64,000 nt of DNA from AP-15 sp963788085 (GCA_963788085.1 CAWBFS010000027.1:1-64000); one strand, 5' to 3'. Positions 28,487-37,421 are shown, counted from the stretch's first letter. Program-made: numbers and translations. The notes: generated by a model not told the origin, from the letters alone.

Positions 28487-29710
28487 ATGATCCCGGTTTC
28501 GGCGCGCAATATCGAGTTTGTCGGCCACACCGACCAGAACGGCCGCGGCGACGGTGTGCAGGTCATGGTCCATAGGGGACATGCCTTTGTCGGCCACATG
28601 TTCAGCGATGGCTTTACGATCACCGACGTCAGCGACCCGCGCCGGCCGCGCCCGGTCAATTTCGTCGCGGCGCCGCCAAATTCGCGCGCCTTCCATCTGC
28701 AAACCCACGACGACCTGTTGCTGACGGTCAATGCCCCGAACATCTGGGTGTTGCAGGGCTATTCCGACCCAAACGACTACTTCAAGGCTTCGATCACCGA
28801 AACCTTCACCAAGCGCGAGAAGGCCTTTACCGCCGGGCTGCGCGTCTTCGACATCGGCAAGCCGGCCGAGCCTCGCGAGATCAGCTTTATGCCGGTCGAC
28901 GGGTTGGGCCTGCACCGACTGTGGTATGTCGGCGGGCGCTATGCCTATGCCTCGTGCCATTGGCAGGGGTTTACCGACCACGTGCTGGCGGTCATCGACC
29001 TGGCCGAGCCGACCCGACCCGAGGTCGTCGGCCGCTGGTGGCTGCCCGGCATGCACACTGCAGGCGGCGAGACGCCGAGCTGGAGCGGCCGGCGCTACGC
29101 GTTGCACCATGCGATCGTCAGCGGCAATCGCGCCTACGCCGCGTGGCGCGACGGCGGAATGACGATCCTCGATGTCGCCGACCCGACCGCGCCAAAGCTG
29201 CTCGCCCACCGCAACTGGTGCCCGCCGTTCGGCGGCGGCACCCACACGCCGTTGCCGCTGCCCGGCCGCAGCCTGGCGGTCTTCGCCGATGAGGGCAATC
29301 TCGATAATTGTGCCAACGGTATTCAGCGCTGCTGGGTGTTCGACGTGCGCGAGCCGACCAACCCTGTGCAGATCGCCGCGTTCCCGACCCCGACCGAAGA
29401 AGATTATTGCAAGAAGGGGGCGAAATTCGGCCCACATAACCTGCACGAGAACCGCCCCGGCTCGTTCCAGAGCGAGCAGTTGATCTTCGCCACCTACCAG
29501 AATGCCGGTGTGCGGGTGTTCGACATCACCGACCCGTTCGCGCCGCGCGAGGTCGCGCATTTTGTGCCGCCCGCGCCCGAAAAGATGGTCGACCCGCGAC
29601 CGAACCGCCCGCGCGTGATCCAGTCAAACGATGTCTACGTGGCGGCTGACGGGCTGATGTACGTGACCGATGTCAATGACGGCCTGACTATACTCAAATA
29701 TAACGGCTGA
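28487..29710 (+). CDS. LVIVD-repeat beta-propeller protein
   Basis: GGGAGAGG precedes the ATG. The intact 407-residue protein contains repeated blades of the LVIVD type: DGFTITDVSDPRRPRPVNFV, AGLRVFDIGKPAEPREISFM, HVLAVIDLAEPTRPEVVGRW, GGMTILDVADPTAPKLLAHR, AGVRVFDITDPFAPREVAHF and a closing NDGLTILKYNG. No signal peptide is evident, so it is probably cytoplasmic. The family's biochemical role is not defined. It follows the MFS gene by 105 bp on the same strand, so they may be co-transcribed. Confidence 0.87.
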   Translation: MIPVSARNIEFVGHTDQNGRGDGVQVMVHRGHAFVGHMFSDGFTITDVSDPRRPRPVNFVAAPPNSRAFHLQTHDDLLLTVNAPNIWVLQGYSDPNDYFKASITETFTKREKAFTAGLRVFDIGKPAEPREISFMPVDGLGLHRLWYVGGRYAYASCHWQGFTDHVLAVIDLAEPTRPEVVGRWWLPGMHTAGGETPSWSGRRYALHHAIVSGNRAYAAWRDGGMTILDVADPTAPKLLAHRNWCPPFGGGTHTPLPLPGRSLAVFADEGNLDNCANGIQRCWVFDVREPTNPVQIAAFPTPTEEDYCKKGAKFGPHNLHENRPGSFQSEQLIFATYQNAGVRVFDITDPFAPREVAHFVPPAPEKMVDPRPNRPRVIQSNDVYVAADGLMYVTDVNDGLTILKYNG

Positions 29711-29912
29711 TCACCTCAATAAAGTTCTCCCAATCCCAGCCGATCTCGTCACCCAACGACGTGTATATCGGTCAATACCGGCCCTTCCCGCTGCTCATCG
29801 CCGGAGAAGTTTTTCTGTTCCTCGTCATCCGGCTCAACCCACTGCCACCAAACAGCCCGGGAACTTTACGCAGGTGGCCTCGCCACGAAGGCGCAGGCAG
29901 TATCACTTCTCC

Positions 29913-31103
29913 ATGGTTGCCTTCAGCCATCCTCTGTGGCGTTTCCTGAGTCTATACGGCGCCCTTTACGCCGGGTTTGGCGTCCTGTCGCCGTATCTGC
30001 CCAGCCTCCTCGAGAGCCGAAAATTGGGGCCGGAAGCGATTGCGTTGGTGCTCGGCGCCGGCACCGCAATCCGCCTGATCGCCGGGCCGGCCGCTGGTCG
30101 GTTGGCCGATATTCTCGATGCTCCCAAGGCCGTTCTCGCCGCTTGCTCGGTCGCCGCCGCCCTGATTGCGCTGGGCTACCTGCAGGGAACTGGATTATTG
30201 CTGTTGTTCGTTGTCGGCGTACTTCACTCGGCAGCGTTGGCGCCGCTTGCCCCGCTCACCGATACGCTCGCTCTCGCCAGTGCGGCTCCCGATCCATCCG
30301 AAGGTTCTGCCCAGCAACGCTTCCACTATGGCTGGCTGCGTGGTGCTGGCTCCGCGGCGTTCATTTGCGGAACCCTGCTTTCCGGTCAGGCCATCACGCA
30401 ATTCGGGATTTCCGCGGCAATTTGGCTCAATGCCGGACTGCTCGTAGCGGCCGCATTTGCCGCTCGCCTCGTGCCAGTTCTGAGGCTGGCGATCAAGAAT
30501 GCCGCTCGACCCGTGGTTGCCGATGGTGCGGTCCGAGGCTTCGCAGCGCTGCTGCGGCTTCCGTCTTATCGCCGCATCATTTTCGTCGCCGCCTTGATCC
30601 TCGGCAGCCACGCGATGCACGACAGCTTTGCCGTAATTCGCTGGGAGGCAGCGGGGATCGGCCCGAATACCATCGGGGTGCTTTGGTCGATGTCGGTGGC
30701 CGCGGAGGTTGTCGTTTTTTTGTTTATCGGCCGCCCGCTGCTTGATCGCATCGGCCCGGCTCATGCCGCAATGATCGCCGCCGCAGCCGGTGCCCTACGC
30801 TGGGTGATAATGGCCGAGACTACGTGGATTCCGGCTCTTGCAGCGATCCAGCCACTACACGGGCTCACATTCGCCCTGTTGCACTTGACCTGCATGCGGC
30901 TTCTCGCGCAATGCGCGCCTCGTCACCTGGAAGCAACCGCATTGACGGTCTACGGAACCGTTGGCATAGGCTTACCGACGGCGCTCTTGATAATCGGCTC
31001 AGGCCACCTCTATAGCCACTTCGGCGCAAAGGGATTTTTCGTGATGGCGGCGCTTTGCGCAGTGGCGGTGCCATTCGCTCGAACATTGCGCGAGCCCAGC
31101 TGA
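29913..31103 (+). CDS. MFS transporter of the 3-phenylpropionate (HcaT-like) type
   Basis: ATG at 29,913 (MVAFSHPLWRFLSLYGALYA) opens directly with the first helix. The 396-residue intact protein continues LPSLLESRKLGPEAIALVLG, GRLADILDAPKAVLAACSVA, FHYGWLRGAGSAAFICGTLL (the family's FHYGxxRxxGS region), a central loop, then LILGSHAMHDSFAVIRWEAA and RPLLDRIGPAHAAMIAAAAG. Twelve membrane segments are apparent. It resembles the phenylpropionate/nucleoside-symporter-like branch, and the substrate cannot be fixed from sequence. The 200 bp before it are non-coding. Confidence 0.85.
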   Translation: MVAFSHPLWRFLSLYGALYAGFGVLSPYLPSLLESRKLGPEAIALVLGAGTAIRLIAGPAAGRLADILDAPKAVLAACSVAAALIALGYLQGTGLLLLFVVGVLHSAALAPLAPLTDTLALASAAPDPSEGSAQQRFHYGWLRGAGSAAFICGTLLSGQAITQFGISAAIWLNAGLLVAAAFAARLVPVLRLAIKNAARPVVADGAVRGFAALLRLPSYRRIIFVAALILGSHAMHDSFAVIRWEAAGIGPNTIGVLWSMSVAAEVVVFLFIGRPLLDRIGPAHAAMIAAAAGALRWVIMAETTWIPALAAIQPLHGLTFALLHLTCMRLLAQCAPRHLEATALTVYGTVGIGLPTALLIIGSGHLYSHFGAKGFFVMAALCAVAVPFARTLREPS

Positions 31104-31169
31104 TCGGCCTGCGGCACAGCGCGACCGGAACCCGCCTTTCGCATCGGAACTCCGCGAAAGGAGCGCTCG

Positions 31170-32003
31170 CTATAGCGAAGCAAGGGTGCGGAACTCATCC
31201 GAGGTTAAGCGGATGGAGGCGGACGCGAAATTCTCCTCGAGATGAGCGATCGAGGAGGTTCCGGGAATTGGCAGCATAACGGGGGAACGCTGCAACAGCC
31301 AGGCGAGCGAGATCTGGCTCGGTGTCGCGCCGTAGCTCTGGGCAATGCGGGCAAGCACGGAGTTTGGTCTGGCAAGCCCGCCCGCCGCCAGCGGGTACCA
31401 AGGAATGAAGGCGATGCCAGCTTCGGCGCAAATGTCGACCAACCGGTCGGAGGACCTGTCCCGAAGATTGTAATGGTTCTGGACTGAGACGATCGAGCCT
31501 GCGGCGCGTGCTCGCGCAAATTCCCTCTCAGAGACGTTGGACACGCCAATATGGCGGATCTTCCCCGCCCGCTGAAGGTCGACGAGCACGCCTATCGAAT
31601 CCTCGATCGGTACCCGATGGTCGACCGCATGTAATTGGTAAAGCTCGATGCGCTCGAGCCTGAGCCTTTTCAGACTGTCCGCACAGGCACGGCGCAAATG
31701 CTCCGGTCGACAATCGGTGACCCAACGGTCGGCTCCAGGGCGCAAAAGCCCGCCCTTTGTGGCCACCACCAGCCCTGCCGGATATGGGTAGAGCGCCTTG
31801 GCGATGAGAGTTTCGCTGACACCGGGACCGTAAGAGTCGGCAGTGTCGATAAAGGTGACGCCCTTCTCCACCGCCCGCCGAAGCAGCGCGATCGCTTCGC
31901 TCTTGTCCTTCGGAGAGCCCCAGATGCCCGGGCCGGTGATGCGCATTGCGCCAAAGCCAATCTGTCCTACTGGCAGGTGGGCGAGATTTGGTTGGGATGG
32001 CAT
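31170..32003 (-). CDS. aldo/keto reductase
   Basis: GGAGGTGG lies just before ATG at 32,003 (MPSQPNLAHLPVGQIGFGAM). The 277-residue product has the family elements GVTFIDTADSYGPGVSETLI (catalytic Asp and Tyr), VVATKGG (Lys), RLERIELYQLHAVDHRVPIE (His), GKIRHIGVSNVSEREFARAR, SIVSVQNHYNLRDRSSD and the C-terminal NADPH-binding MLPIPGTSSIAHLEENF. Complete and intact. It is transcribed towards the MFS gene. Substrate unknown. Confidence 0.92.
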   Translation of the reverse strand: MPSQPNLAHLPVGQIGFGAMRITGPGIWGSPKDKSEAIALLRRAVEKGVTFIDTADSYGPGVSETLIAKALYPYPAGLVVATKGGLLRPGADRWVTDCRPEHLRRACADSLKRLRLERIELYQLHAVDHRVPIEDSIGVLVDLQRAGKIRHIGVSNVSEREFARARAAGSIVSVQNHYNLRDRSSDRLVDICAEAGIAFIPWYPLAAGGLARPNSVLARIAQSYGATPSQISLAWLLQRSPVMLPIPGTSSIAHLEENFASASIRLTSDEFRTLASL

Positions 32004-32355
32004 CTCCACCTCCTCTGTGGCGATTTTGCAGTGTTCTGGGCGCCGTCGCCGCCAACAAACGCTTTCGGGATAGGTATTATATTTCATCCCGACAGTCCAA
32101 AGAAGCGCGACAGACGGCGTCAGCACGGCGCCTTAGGCCCTCCGCATTTTGCGGCGAAAAAGCCCTGAAGATGAGGGTCCGGAGGAGTGCGATGGTGGCA
32201 GCCCTCGGATGTCCCGAGGTCCGGGTTGGTGCGAACCTCTGGATACCGCATTGCACACCGCTGCTGCCGACTCATCACCGGGCCGGGAGAAAGCGACAGG
32301 GAATTAGGAAGTAGGCCCGCCCGTTCTCTCTCGAGGCAGCGCTGAGACGAGGCAC

Positions 32356-32769
32356 ATGACCAGAAGGTTGGCAGCTCTGATAGCGGCCACTGCGCTATTG
32401 GCAAGTTCGGCGGTTCCGTCATTCGCCGACCATCATGGCGGTGGACACGGTGGTGGTGGTGGCGGCTGGCATGGCGGTGCGGGTAATTGGAACGGCAGTG
32501 GCTGGCGTGGTGGGGGTAGCGGTTGGCACCATGGTGGTCGTGGCGGCGGCTGGGGAGTTGGACCCGCAATAGGTCTCGGTCTCGGCCTCGGGCTGCTCGG
32601 CGGAGCGCTAGCAACGGCTCCCTACTACAGTGGCTATGACTATGGCTATGATTACAACCCATATGCCGGTGCACCCTCACCTACGGTTTTGTACTGGTGC
32701 GATCCCTATCAGGGGTATTACCCTGCGGTACCTCAATGCCCGGTTCCGTGGCGAGAAATTGTTCAGTAA
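32356..32769 (+). CDS. secreted Gly/His-rich protein of unknown function
   Basis: It has a clear signal peptide (MTRRLAALIAATALLASSAV then PSFA) followed by a His/Gly-rich stretch of about 55 residues (DHHGGGHGGGGGGWHGGAGN), one hydrophobic segment (VGPAIGLGLGLGLLGGALA) and a Tyr-rich C-terminus ending YWCDPYQGYYPAVPQCPVPW. This layout recurs in small envelope proteins of alpha- and betaproteobacteria. The two C-terminal Cys may form a disulfide. Metal binding by the His-rich part is possible but not shown. Confidence 0.78.
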   Translation: MTRRLAALIAATALLASSAVPSFADHHGGGHGGGGGGWHGGAGNWNGSGWRGGGSGWHHGGRGGGWGVGPAIGLGLGLGLLGGALATAPYYSGYDYGYDYNPYAGAPSPTVLYWCDPYQGYYPAVPQCPVPWREIVQ

Positions 32770-32816
32770 CGAGCGGGTATGCTCTTCGACTGTGCGTTAA
32801 AACCAATCGAAAATAG

Positions 32817-33494
32817 TTACCGCCGCTGATTTTCTTGGCTGGTGGGCAGCCCTGCCGTCTTCCATTCAGGGAATCCATCTTCCAGCCGCCTCGCCCGGTA
32901 GCCGCGCTGGCGTAGCAATGCAACAGCTTCGAACGAGAGGACGCACCACGGGCCGCGGCAATAGGCGACGATCTCTTGGTCCGGCGGCAGCTCGGCCAAG
33001 CGGCGCTCTAATTGGGATAACGGGATGTTCAGGGCATTGGGCAAATGCCCGCTGGCGAACTCGTCTTCCGGCCTGACGTCGAGGACGGTCGCGGCCCCGC
33101 AGCGCAGGCGGTCGAGCAACTCATTGCGCGATACCGCCTCGAACCCGTCGCGAGCCCGGAAATAGCTCGCCATCACGCGCGCGATTTCGGCACTGTTGCG
33201 CTCGCCGACGCGGCTGAGGGCGGCGAGCAAACCCACTACCACCTCGTCGCCAGCGAGGCGATAGTAGACGCGTTTGCCGTCGCGTCGGCCCTCTACAAGC
33301 GCAGCGCGGCGGAGAAGCTGCAAATGTCTGGATGCATTGGCGAGGGTGAGGCTCGCACGGGCCGCCAAATCCTCGACGCTGCGCTCGCCTTGCCCGAGAT
33401 GTTCGAGCAATTCGAGCCGATGCGCATGGGCAAGCGCGTGAGCGATCTGCGCGAGACCTGCAAAAACCTGCTGTTTCGGGCCCAAGCTTGACAT
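32817..33494 (-). CDS. ArsR-family regulator fused to a rhodanese domain
   Basis: ATG at 33,494 (MSSLGPKQQVFAGLAQIA) is chosen over an upstream TTG. Residues 1-90 form an ArsR winged helix (RLELLEHLGQGERSVEDLAA, LTLANASRHLQLLRRAALVE, GRRDGKRVYYRL). Residues 115-225 form a rhodanese domain (ATVLDVRPEDEFASGHLPNA; active-site loop VAYCRGPWCVLS with the catalytic Cys). Such fusions are known as metal, arsenic or sulfur-responsive repressors. It is divergent from a methyltransferase gene at 33,589, so the 95-bp gap probably holds its operator. Confidence 0.9.
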   Translation of the reverse strand: MSSLGPKQQVFAGLAQIAHALAHAHRLELLEHLGQGERSVEDLAARASLTLANASRHLQLLRRAALVEGRRDGKRVYYRLAGDEVVVGLLAALSRVGERNSAEIARVMASYFRARDGFEAVSRNELLDRLRCGAATVLDVRPEDEFASGHLPNALNIPLSQLERRLAELPPDQEIVAYCRGPWCVLSFEAVALLRQRGYRARRLEDGFPEWKTAGLPTSQENQRR

Positions 33495-33588
33495 CCATCC
33501 CGACTGGAAAATCAATCACCGGAATAATTGAATAACGCCCTCACGGGTCACAGGATACCCCTGATCCCGACAGAAGCGTGAGAACCGC

Positions 33589-34194
33589 ATGAACATCGGC
33601 TTTTTCCCGGCAACAACGATGCCCGACGCCGATTGGTGGCAGGCGCTGTGGCCTGATCCTTCGAAGGTTCTCGCGGCAATGGGTGTCGAGCCGGGCGTCC
33701 TCGCGGTTGATCTCTGTTGCGGCGACGGGCTGTTCACGGTGCCGCTCGCTCGCATCGCACAACGCGTCTACGCGATCGACATCGACCCGGCCATGCTGGA
33801 CCGCGCACGGGCGCGCGTTGCAGAGGCCCGTATCGACAATTGCGAATTTGTCGTGGCGGACGCCATGGCCGTCGATGCGGTCGTGCCGGAGCCGGTCGAG
33901 TACGTTTTGCTTGCCAACACCTTCCACGGCGTCCCCGATCAGCTCGGCCTCGCGCGCGCCATCGCGGCGTTGCTCAAATCTAAAGGGCAATTCGGGATCG
34001 TGAATTGGCATCGTCGGCCGCGCGAGGAAACAGTGATTTTCGGACAGCCGCGCGGCCCAAAAACCGAGATGCGGATAGAGGCCGACGAGGTGGCGGCAAT
34101 CGTCAAGCCGGCCGGCCTGCTGCTGAACCGCAATGTTGAGCTGCCCCCCTATCACTACGGCGTAGTCTTCAAAAGAGGAGGAGGGAATGAGTGA
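33589..34194 (+). CDS. class I SAM-dependent methyltransferase
   Basis: The 201-residue intact protein has AVDLCCGDGLFTVPLARIAQ (SAM motif I), VYAIDIDPAMLDRAR (motif II), NCEFVVADAM (motif III) and YVLLANTFHGVPDQLGLARA (motif IV). It ends EVAAIVKPAGLLLNRNVELP. The start is ATG at 33,589 (MNIGFFPATT). It is divergent from the ArsR-rhodanese gene and overlaps the start of the following methyltransferase remnant, so it is probably regulated by the ArsR protein. Acceptor unknown. Confidence 0.87.
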   Translation: MNIGFFPATTMPDADWWQALWPDPSKVLAAMGVEPGVLAVDLCCGDGLFTVPLARIAQRVYAIDIDPAMLDRARARVAEARIDNCEFVVADAMAVDAVVPEPVEYVLLANTFHGVPDQLGLARAIAALLKSKGQFGIVNWHRRPREETVIFGQPRGPKTEMRIEADEVAAIVKPAGLLLNRNVELPPYHYGVVFKRGGGNE

Positions 34195-34465
34195 CGGGTC
34201 ACCCGTTGACCCGCTCGCGCAAATCCAAATACCGGGCCGTCGCGGTCGATCCGCACACGAGCTACCATTTCCACACCGGACGCCCGCTTGCCGGACAGCG
34301 CCGTTTGAGGCTTTTGCCGGCGTCGGTAACCCGTTCTCGCTTGGCGTCTTGAAGCCAGGCGAACAGGTGGTCGATCTCGGCTCCGGAGGCGGTTTTGACT
34401 GCTTTATCGCCTCAGGTCAGGTCGGGCCGGAAGGTTACGCCTTTCTGGCGCACAAACCGAAATAG
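34187..34465 (+). pseudogene. truncated methyltransferase fragment (ArsM-like opening)
   Basis: In two frames this reads KYRAVAVDPHTSYHFHTGRP, then FEAFAGVGNPFSLGVLKPGE, QVVDLGSGGGFDCFIASGQV and GPEGYAFLAHKPK. The block FAGVGNPFSL...VDLGSGGGFDCFIA is the opening of methyltransferases related to arsenite methyltransferase. It stops soon after motif I instead of continuing about 150 residues. One internal frame change and the 3' truncation make it a remnant. Its neighbour, an ArsR regulator, is consistent with a former metal or arsenic-response locus. Confidence 0.7.
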
Positions 34466-34508
34466 AAGATGGAGGATGCTGTGCGCGATCTCTTTTAAGG
34501 TCGCGCGT

Positions 34509-34892
34509 TCAGTTATCCATGTGCACCCAAGGCAGGTGCTCCTCGGCGAAGACATGCCGTGTTGGCCGAAGCTCGGCCGCGCGATCGAATGCGCCGACAT
34601 AGAAATGCGTTTCGGTCGGCAACCGCGCGCTTTCACAAGTCAGAGTCGACCCGCAGCGGGCGCAAAATCCTCGGCGGGTTCTTCCGGGCGTAGAGTCGAA
34701 CTTCGTTATCTCACCTTGTGTGACCGTATAGGCCGTGTGTTCGAACGCGACAAAAACCGAAGCAGGGGCGCCACTGTGCTTGCGGCAACTTTGACAATGG
34801 CACCAATACACTCCTTTCGGCTGACCGGTCGCCATAAAACGGACCGCACCGCACAGGCAACCACCTTCGAATTGGTCGGTTGTGCCACTCAT
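34509..34892 (-). CDS. GFA-family protein (glutathione-dependent formaldehyde-activating fold)
   Basis: The 127-residue protein has the complete cysteine pattern of the family: GGCLCGAVRF, CHCQSCRKHSGAPASVF, and FCARCGSTLTCES, followed by the conserved C-terminal VGAFDRAAELRPTRHVFAEE and LPWVHMDN. These Cys bind zinc. Members include formaldehyde-glutathione enzymes and centromere protein V; most bacterial ones have no tested activity, so the specific reaction is open. Frame intact. The 370 bp to its right contain no convincing gene. Confidence 0.92.
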   Translation of the reverse strand: MSGTTDQFEGGCLCGAVRFMATGQPKGVYWCHCQSCRKHSGAPASVFVAFEHTAYTVTQGEITKFDSTPGRTRRGFCARCGSTLTCESARLPTETHFYVGAFDRAAELRPTRHVFAEEHLPWVHMDN

Positions 34893-34990
34893 AATCTGAT
34901 CCTCTCATCTTGGTTAACCGGTCGGGTAGCTGCGCTGTTCGCGCGGCTGGGATGTATCGATAGAGCGGAGCAGTGTTGGGTGTGGATTAA

Positions 34991-35020
34991 TTTATGATAT
35001 GATGCTATCATAGCAATATG
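34991..35020. promoter_or_regulatory. palindromic operator-like site over a TATGAT box
   Basis: TATGATATGATGCTATCATA then GCAA contains the 11-bp palindrome GCTATCATAGC (35,004-35,014) next to two TATGAT-like -10 sequences. TGCTATCA is the half-site described for the FitA/VapB ribbon-helix-helix antitoxin of Neisseria. No intact antitoxin gene follows. The frame from ATG at 35,018 is not recognisable. Confidence 0.4.
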
Positions 35021-35265
35021 GTTCGAAGTCGCGAATTACGAAGACGACGATCTCGCATTTGCGATAGATCGTGTCGGTCGGCGGATGCCATTTTTCGCTG
35101 TTGCTCGGCTGTTACCACGCTGTTCTCTTCGCTGTTATTCCTCGTTTATTGCCCACAGCGCGCCAGGGTTTCTGCGGCGAACAAGACGTTGATGGCTGAT
35201 GATTCGCTGCAAAAACAGCAAAAACAGCCAGCATCCCTCGGGAGCATCGTCCCGGCAATATGCGC

Positions 35266-35553
35266 CTAGGCGAGCAGCGCGCGGGCGATCGTCTCCCATT
35301 CCTCCTTCAAGGGCGCCTCGGATGGCGTCTTGCCGGCTCGGCCGTACCAGCCGCCGGCGTTTCGCAGGTCGCCTTCGACGCGGTGCAGGTAGGCGTGCGC
35401 CCAGGCGCCCTCCGCGTCCGCCTGCTTCTGCGCGCATTGATGCGCCAGGTGCCAGTCGCCCTTGGCTTCCCACCACAGCGCCTGCGCCGCCATGCTCAGC
35501 CCTTCCGGAGGCGCCACCTCGGCGAGCGAGTTTTTGTAGGTTTCGAAATCCAT
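35266..35553 (-). CDS. conserved hypothetical protein, 95 residues
   Basis: ATG at 35,553 is preceded by AGGAGAG. The product (MDFETYKNSLAEVAPPEGLS) has helical repeats with a TPR-like feel: ALWWEAKGDWHLAHQCAQ and AHAYLHRVEGDLRNAGGWYG, ending EEWETIARALLA. Short proteins with the HRVEGDxxNAGGWYxRAGK segment are widespread in bacteria with no assigned function. It is divergent from the cupin gene at 35,671. Confidence 0.75.
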   Translation of the reverse strand: MDFETYKNSLAEVAPPEGLSMAAQALWWEAKGDWHLAHQCAQKQADAEGAWAHAYLHRVEGDLRNAGGWYGRAGKTPSEAPLKEEWETIARALLA

Positions 35554-35670
35554 GTCGTTTTCTCCTCTCCTGACCGAATGCTTCCAGCATATAACAGAAT
35601 GAGGCGGGCAGGCGATCGGGTCAAAACGCACGCGGTCAATGCTCGCGTGACGAGCCGTCGGGAGAAACCC

Positions 35671-36075
35671 ATGCCTGCAACATCCGAGAAAGCTATGCCG
35701 AAGATCGAGCCGACGATCGGCGGCTCGGTCTATGTGAAGCCGAGCGCCATCGAATGGGAGCCGACGCAATTCGACGGCATCTCGATCAAGGTGCTTTACG
35801 AGGATAAGCAAAAGGGCGAGATGACCTGCCTCTTGAAGTGGGCGCCCGGCGCCACCTTGCCGATGCACAAGCATGCGGAGATCGAGCAGAGCTGGGTTCT
35901 CGAGGGATCCTTCTACGATCACGATGGGGTCTGCCGCGCCGGCGAGTTCGTGTGGCGCCATCCCGGCTCGTTCCACCAGACCCACTCAGACGAAGGCGCC
36001 GTAATCCTCGCGATCTACCGCAAGCCGAACGTCTTCCAGCACAGCGCTGGTTACGCCCGCAAAGGCGCGCGATAA
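35671..36075 (+). CDS. ChrR-like cupin-domain protein
   Basis: The 134-residue protein has a single cupin barrel: LKWAPGATLPMHKHAEIEQS carries the H-x-H and Glu metal ligands, WVLEGSFYDHDGVCRAGEFV forms the inter-motif region, and HPGSFHQTHSDEGAVILAIY supplies the last His. The ATG at 35,671 follows GGGAGAAACCC. It resembles the ChrR/acetylacetone-dioxygenase-like cupins. Enzyme or sensor role cannot be told from sequence. Confidence 0.85.
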   Translation: MPATSEKAMPKIEPTIGGSVYVKPSAIEWEPTQFDGISIKVLYEDKQKGEMTCLLKWAPGATLPMHKHAEIEQSWVLEGSFYDHDGVCRAGEFVWRHPGSFHQTHSDEGAVILAIYRKPNVFQHSAGYARKGAR

Positions 36076-36182
36076 GGGTTGGTGGCGAAACTGGCCCTTC
36101 TGGAAAATTCACTGGCTGTCGTGCTATCATCCATCTGTGCGTCTACTGAGGTAACAGGCGCGCCGGGAGTTGCGGGGGGCCT

Positions 36183-37408
36183 TTGGACAACCGGATTCGC
36201 AAGAACGACATTTGCATTGTTAATTTACCGGGTTGTGGCTACGTGTTTTCCTCGTCGCCAAGTTGTTTTATTGCATATGGATTTAACCGCAGCATTTTCG
36301 AAGTGCAACTCCTTCAAACGCTACTAACGGATCGGCGAATTGAACCTTATGAAGCAGGAGGTTCTTTAGCACCCGCGCAACAAGTGTTCTGCCTTAAAAT
36401 CTGCTCGAAGATCATTCAATCGCAATTCTGCATCGTTCTGTTGAACAATGAAACGATTGAGGCTCATCCCGTTGTCCCAGATTCATCAACATATAGGGGT
36501 GGCGGGCGAAATCTGAAAACGGGGCTGGGTTTCCAGTTTTCGGGTGCCTTGAGCCGCTTGTTGGCATGCCGGTGGCAGTTCTACGGGCCTTTTTGGCCCG
36601 CGCGGGACTGTCGAGACGTCGATCGCTCGTAGCCGCTCAATGCCCTCTCGCGCCCGCCGCAGCCGGCCGCCGCACGGTCTCCTCATACCACATATCGGGC
36701 TACCTGGGACAACGGGATGAGCCTTAAACGATTGGCCGCGTTCAAAAACCTAATCCTAACGTACACATGGAATATGGCCTCATGCTTGGCTTTAATAAAT
36801 ACATCATTCCATTTCAACATGAGGATTACCGCCTAGAATTTAATGTGGCGGGTTTAGATACGATAAAATACAATAATAATTCTTTCAAGGCAAAGGCTAC
36901 CGCCGCAATTGATCAAGCGATATCGCAGACTGCGCAGAGTTCCCCCGCGGCCAATCCGATTAGCCCGGACATCAATTCTTATTTAGTATTGCGTGGCGCG
37001 ATTCTAACCAGCAACGAGGCTCCGGGAGAGCGGGTGCTATTTCAGTTGGGACAAACGTGCAATTTCAATTTATGTGTTGATTTCAGCGGCAACCGCTATA
37101 TTTATTTTGGCAACTTTTCGAAGTATACCATCACCGCCATTGCGCTTCGGATACGCAAATTACTCCAAATTTTGACCGAGCGCTTGGAAGGCACCGCCGT
37201 TCGCATCCAGCACGGCCTCGCAACAGAACAGCAAAGGGATGCTCTTATAGGACTCTACAACACGCTTCAGATTTGGATCTTGGTGAACAGCGAAGCGGAT
37301 CGAGAAGCCCTTTCAAAACTAATTACACTTCCGGAGTCTTCTCCGGCGGTAACCATCATTACTCTTGCTGATGTTGCTGACGAAGTCGGAAAATCCGGAT
37401 TATACTGA
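36183..37408 (+). pseudogene. low-GC gene for a possible TIR/deoxyribosyltransferase-like effector, split by a MITE-like element
   Basis: The TTG start at 36,183 gives MDNRIRKNDICIVNLPGCGY. The frame runs to NNETIE and enters the element at 36,460. Joining 36,183-36,459 to 36,735-37,408 gives exactly 317 codons without a stop: FCIVLLNNETIGRVQKPNPN then VHMEYGLMLGFNKYIIPFQ. The pattern NPNV-x-x-EYGLMLG-x-x-K-x-IIP, with Glu in a helix after an NPN turn, is that of TIR-like/nucleoside-deoxyribosyltransferase-like domains seen in defence effectors. The C-terminal 200 residues (SFKAKATAAIDQAISQ; LTERLEGTAVRIQHGL) are unfamiliar. GC content is clearly lower than in the neighbours, suggesting transfer. 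Domain assignment is by pattern only. Confidence 0.65.
36460..36725. mobile_element. 266-bp MITE-like element with perfect 21-bp inverted repeats and 9-bp target duplication
   Basis: Ends at 36,460-36,480 (AGGCTCATCCCGTTGTCCCA then G) and 36,704-36,724 are exact inverted copies of 21 bp. AAACGATTG stands at 36,451-36,459 and again at 36,726-36,734. The base T36,725 lies between the right repeat and the duplication, so the duplication may instead be 10 bp with one mismatch. The interior is GC-rich with no coding capacity for a transposase. A non-autonomous element mobilised in trans is the best reading. Confidence 0.9.
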
Positions 37409-37421
37409 AATCTTTGATGTT

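Noticed and set aside
27185..29560. A 791-codon open frame on the minus strand
   Set aside because: It lies opposite the MFS and LVIVD genes, has low-complexity Arg/Asp/Gln composition and no family features. High GC keeps the antisense frame open.
35018..35269. An 83-codon frame after the palindrome at 35,004
   Set aside because: Arg/Cys-rich with no antitoxin features, and its end includes the AAAAACAGC repeat. Probably not coding.
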